Assembly: GCA_024681875.1 (NCBI GenBank)
Contig: JAILAA010000196.1
Coordinates: forward strand, 1-33,683
Length of the DNA: 33,683 nucleotides
Reading direction: 5' to 3'
From: Prevotella sp.
Lineage (GTDB): Bacteria; Bacteroidota; Bacteroidia; Bacteroidales; Bacteroidaceae
Part shown: in pieces, positions 33,490-33,683 of the stretch
Numbering within the stretch: position 1 is the first letter of the stretch
Layout of the letters: the number at the start of each line of letters is the position of its first letter
Made by a program: the position numbers and the translations under genes
The notes under the pieces: model-generated
Database searches by the model: none
Seen by the model: the letters and a program-made list of their open reading frames with translations, nothing else
Told to the model about the DNA's origin: nothing

Positions 33490-33683
33490 CGCTTGAATTC
33501 GCGATGATAACATACCGAATCGTACTTTTTCAAGTGGGACTCATGTAAAGAAAAAATACCACAAAAACAGGTCTCTGAAAAAAGTCAAACTAGAACGCGT
33601 AGAGACCAAAAAGTGGCATCTTTGCATCATCAGTAACGAAAAATCGAAGCCCAAAAGCTGCACATTTTTTGAATAGCGTGCAG
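33490..33683 (+). other. Non-coding edge, possible leader of a gene beyond the window
   Basis: No coding frame is recognised. GGTCTCT (33570-33576) and AGAGACC (33601-33607) are inverted across 24 nt. CATCTTTG (33617-33624) matches the TAnnTTTG -7 box at all but the first base, without a good -33 box. This could be the promoter region of a plus-strand gene that begins outside the window. Confidence 0.3.

Noticed and set aside
33658..33683. CTGCAC / GTGCAG inverted repeat at the window end, as an IS terminus
   Set aside because: Only 6 bp, cut by the window edge, with no transposase seen.

Overview
The window looks like chromosomal DNA from a Bacteroidales bacterium, most probably Prevotella or a close relative. 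The evidence is Bacteroidetes-type promoters (TTTG, a 19-20 nt spacer, then TAnnTTTG) in front of five genes, no Shine-Dalgarno signals, a type V (FimA/Mfa1-like) fimbrial operon with DUF3575 and DUF3868 partners, and two secreted proteins ending in type IX secretion system (T9SS) style tails. No rRNA, tRNA, CRISPR array, transposase or integrase was recognised.

Layout. 1-836 is the 5' part of leuS (minus strand, runs off the window). 1047-11414 is one giant gene (3455 aa, minus) for a secreted T9SS-type surface protein. 11534-12607 is a Fic AMP-transferase-like protein (minus). 12869-22217 is a six-gene minus-strand fimbrial operon, transcribed as DUF3575, DUF3868, major fimbrillin, FimB/Mfa2-like anchor, then two further fimbrial lipoproteins. 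Three of the four lipoproteins carry a Thr-Arg site soon after the lipobox, as expected for pilins matured by an Arg-specific protease; the anchor does not, which fits it staying lipid-bound.

22398-25115 is mutS (plus), divergent from the pilus operon. 25116-25767 is a large repeat field between convergent mutS and typA. 25765-27567 is typA/bipA (minus). 27658-29489 is a compact minus-strand cluster, DUF3332 lipoprotein, deoD and upp, of which the last two serve nucleoside and base salvage. 29632-33180 is a secreted family-9 pectate-lyase-like protein (plus) with a duplicated N-terminal module, Fn3-like domains and a T9SS-like tail. 33181-33683 has no gene and is built of palindromes and a 22-bp tandem repeat.

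The most striking signals are in repeats. (1) A 117-bp, GC-rich palindromic element (39-bp arms, 36/39 matching, 39-nt loop) sits inside mutS in frame, adding exactly 39 codons and bringing G7 and C6 runs that could switch the gene by slippage; a related palindrome lies at 33451-33489. (2) Between mutS and typA, eight 46-48 bp repeats are followed by an inverted set, and the element's ends (TAGCCACGGAC) touch or contain the stop codons of both genes. (3) Several 19-bp palindromes of 9-1-9 design occur near leuS and typA. (4) The mutS promoter -7 box lies only 4 nt from the ATG, suggesting a leaderless mRNA.
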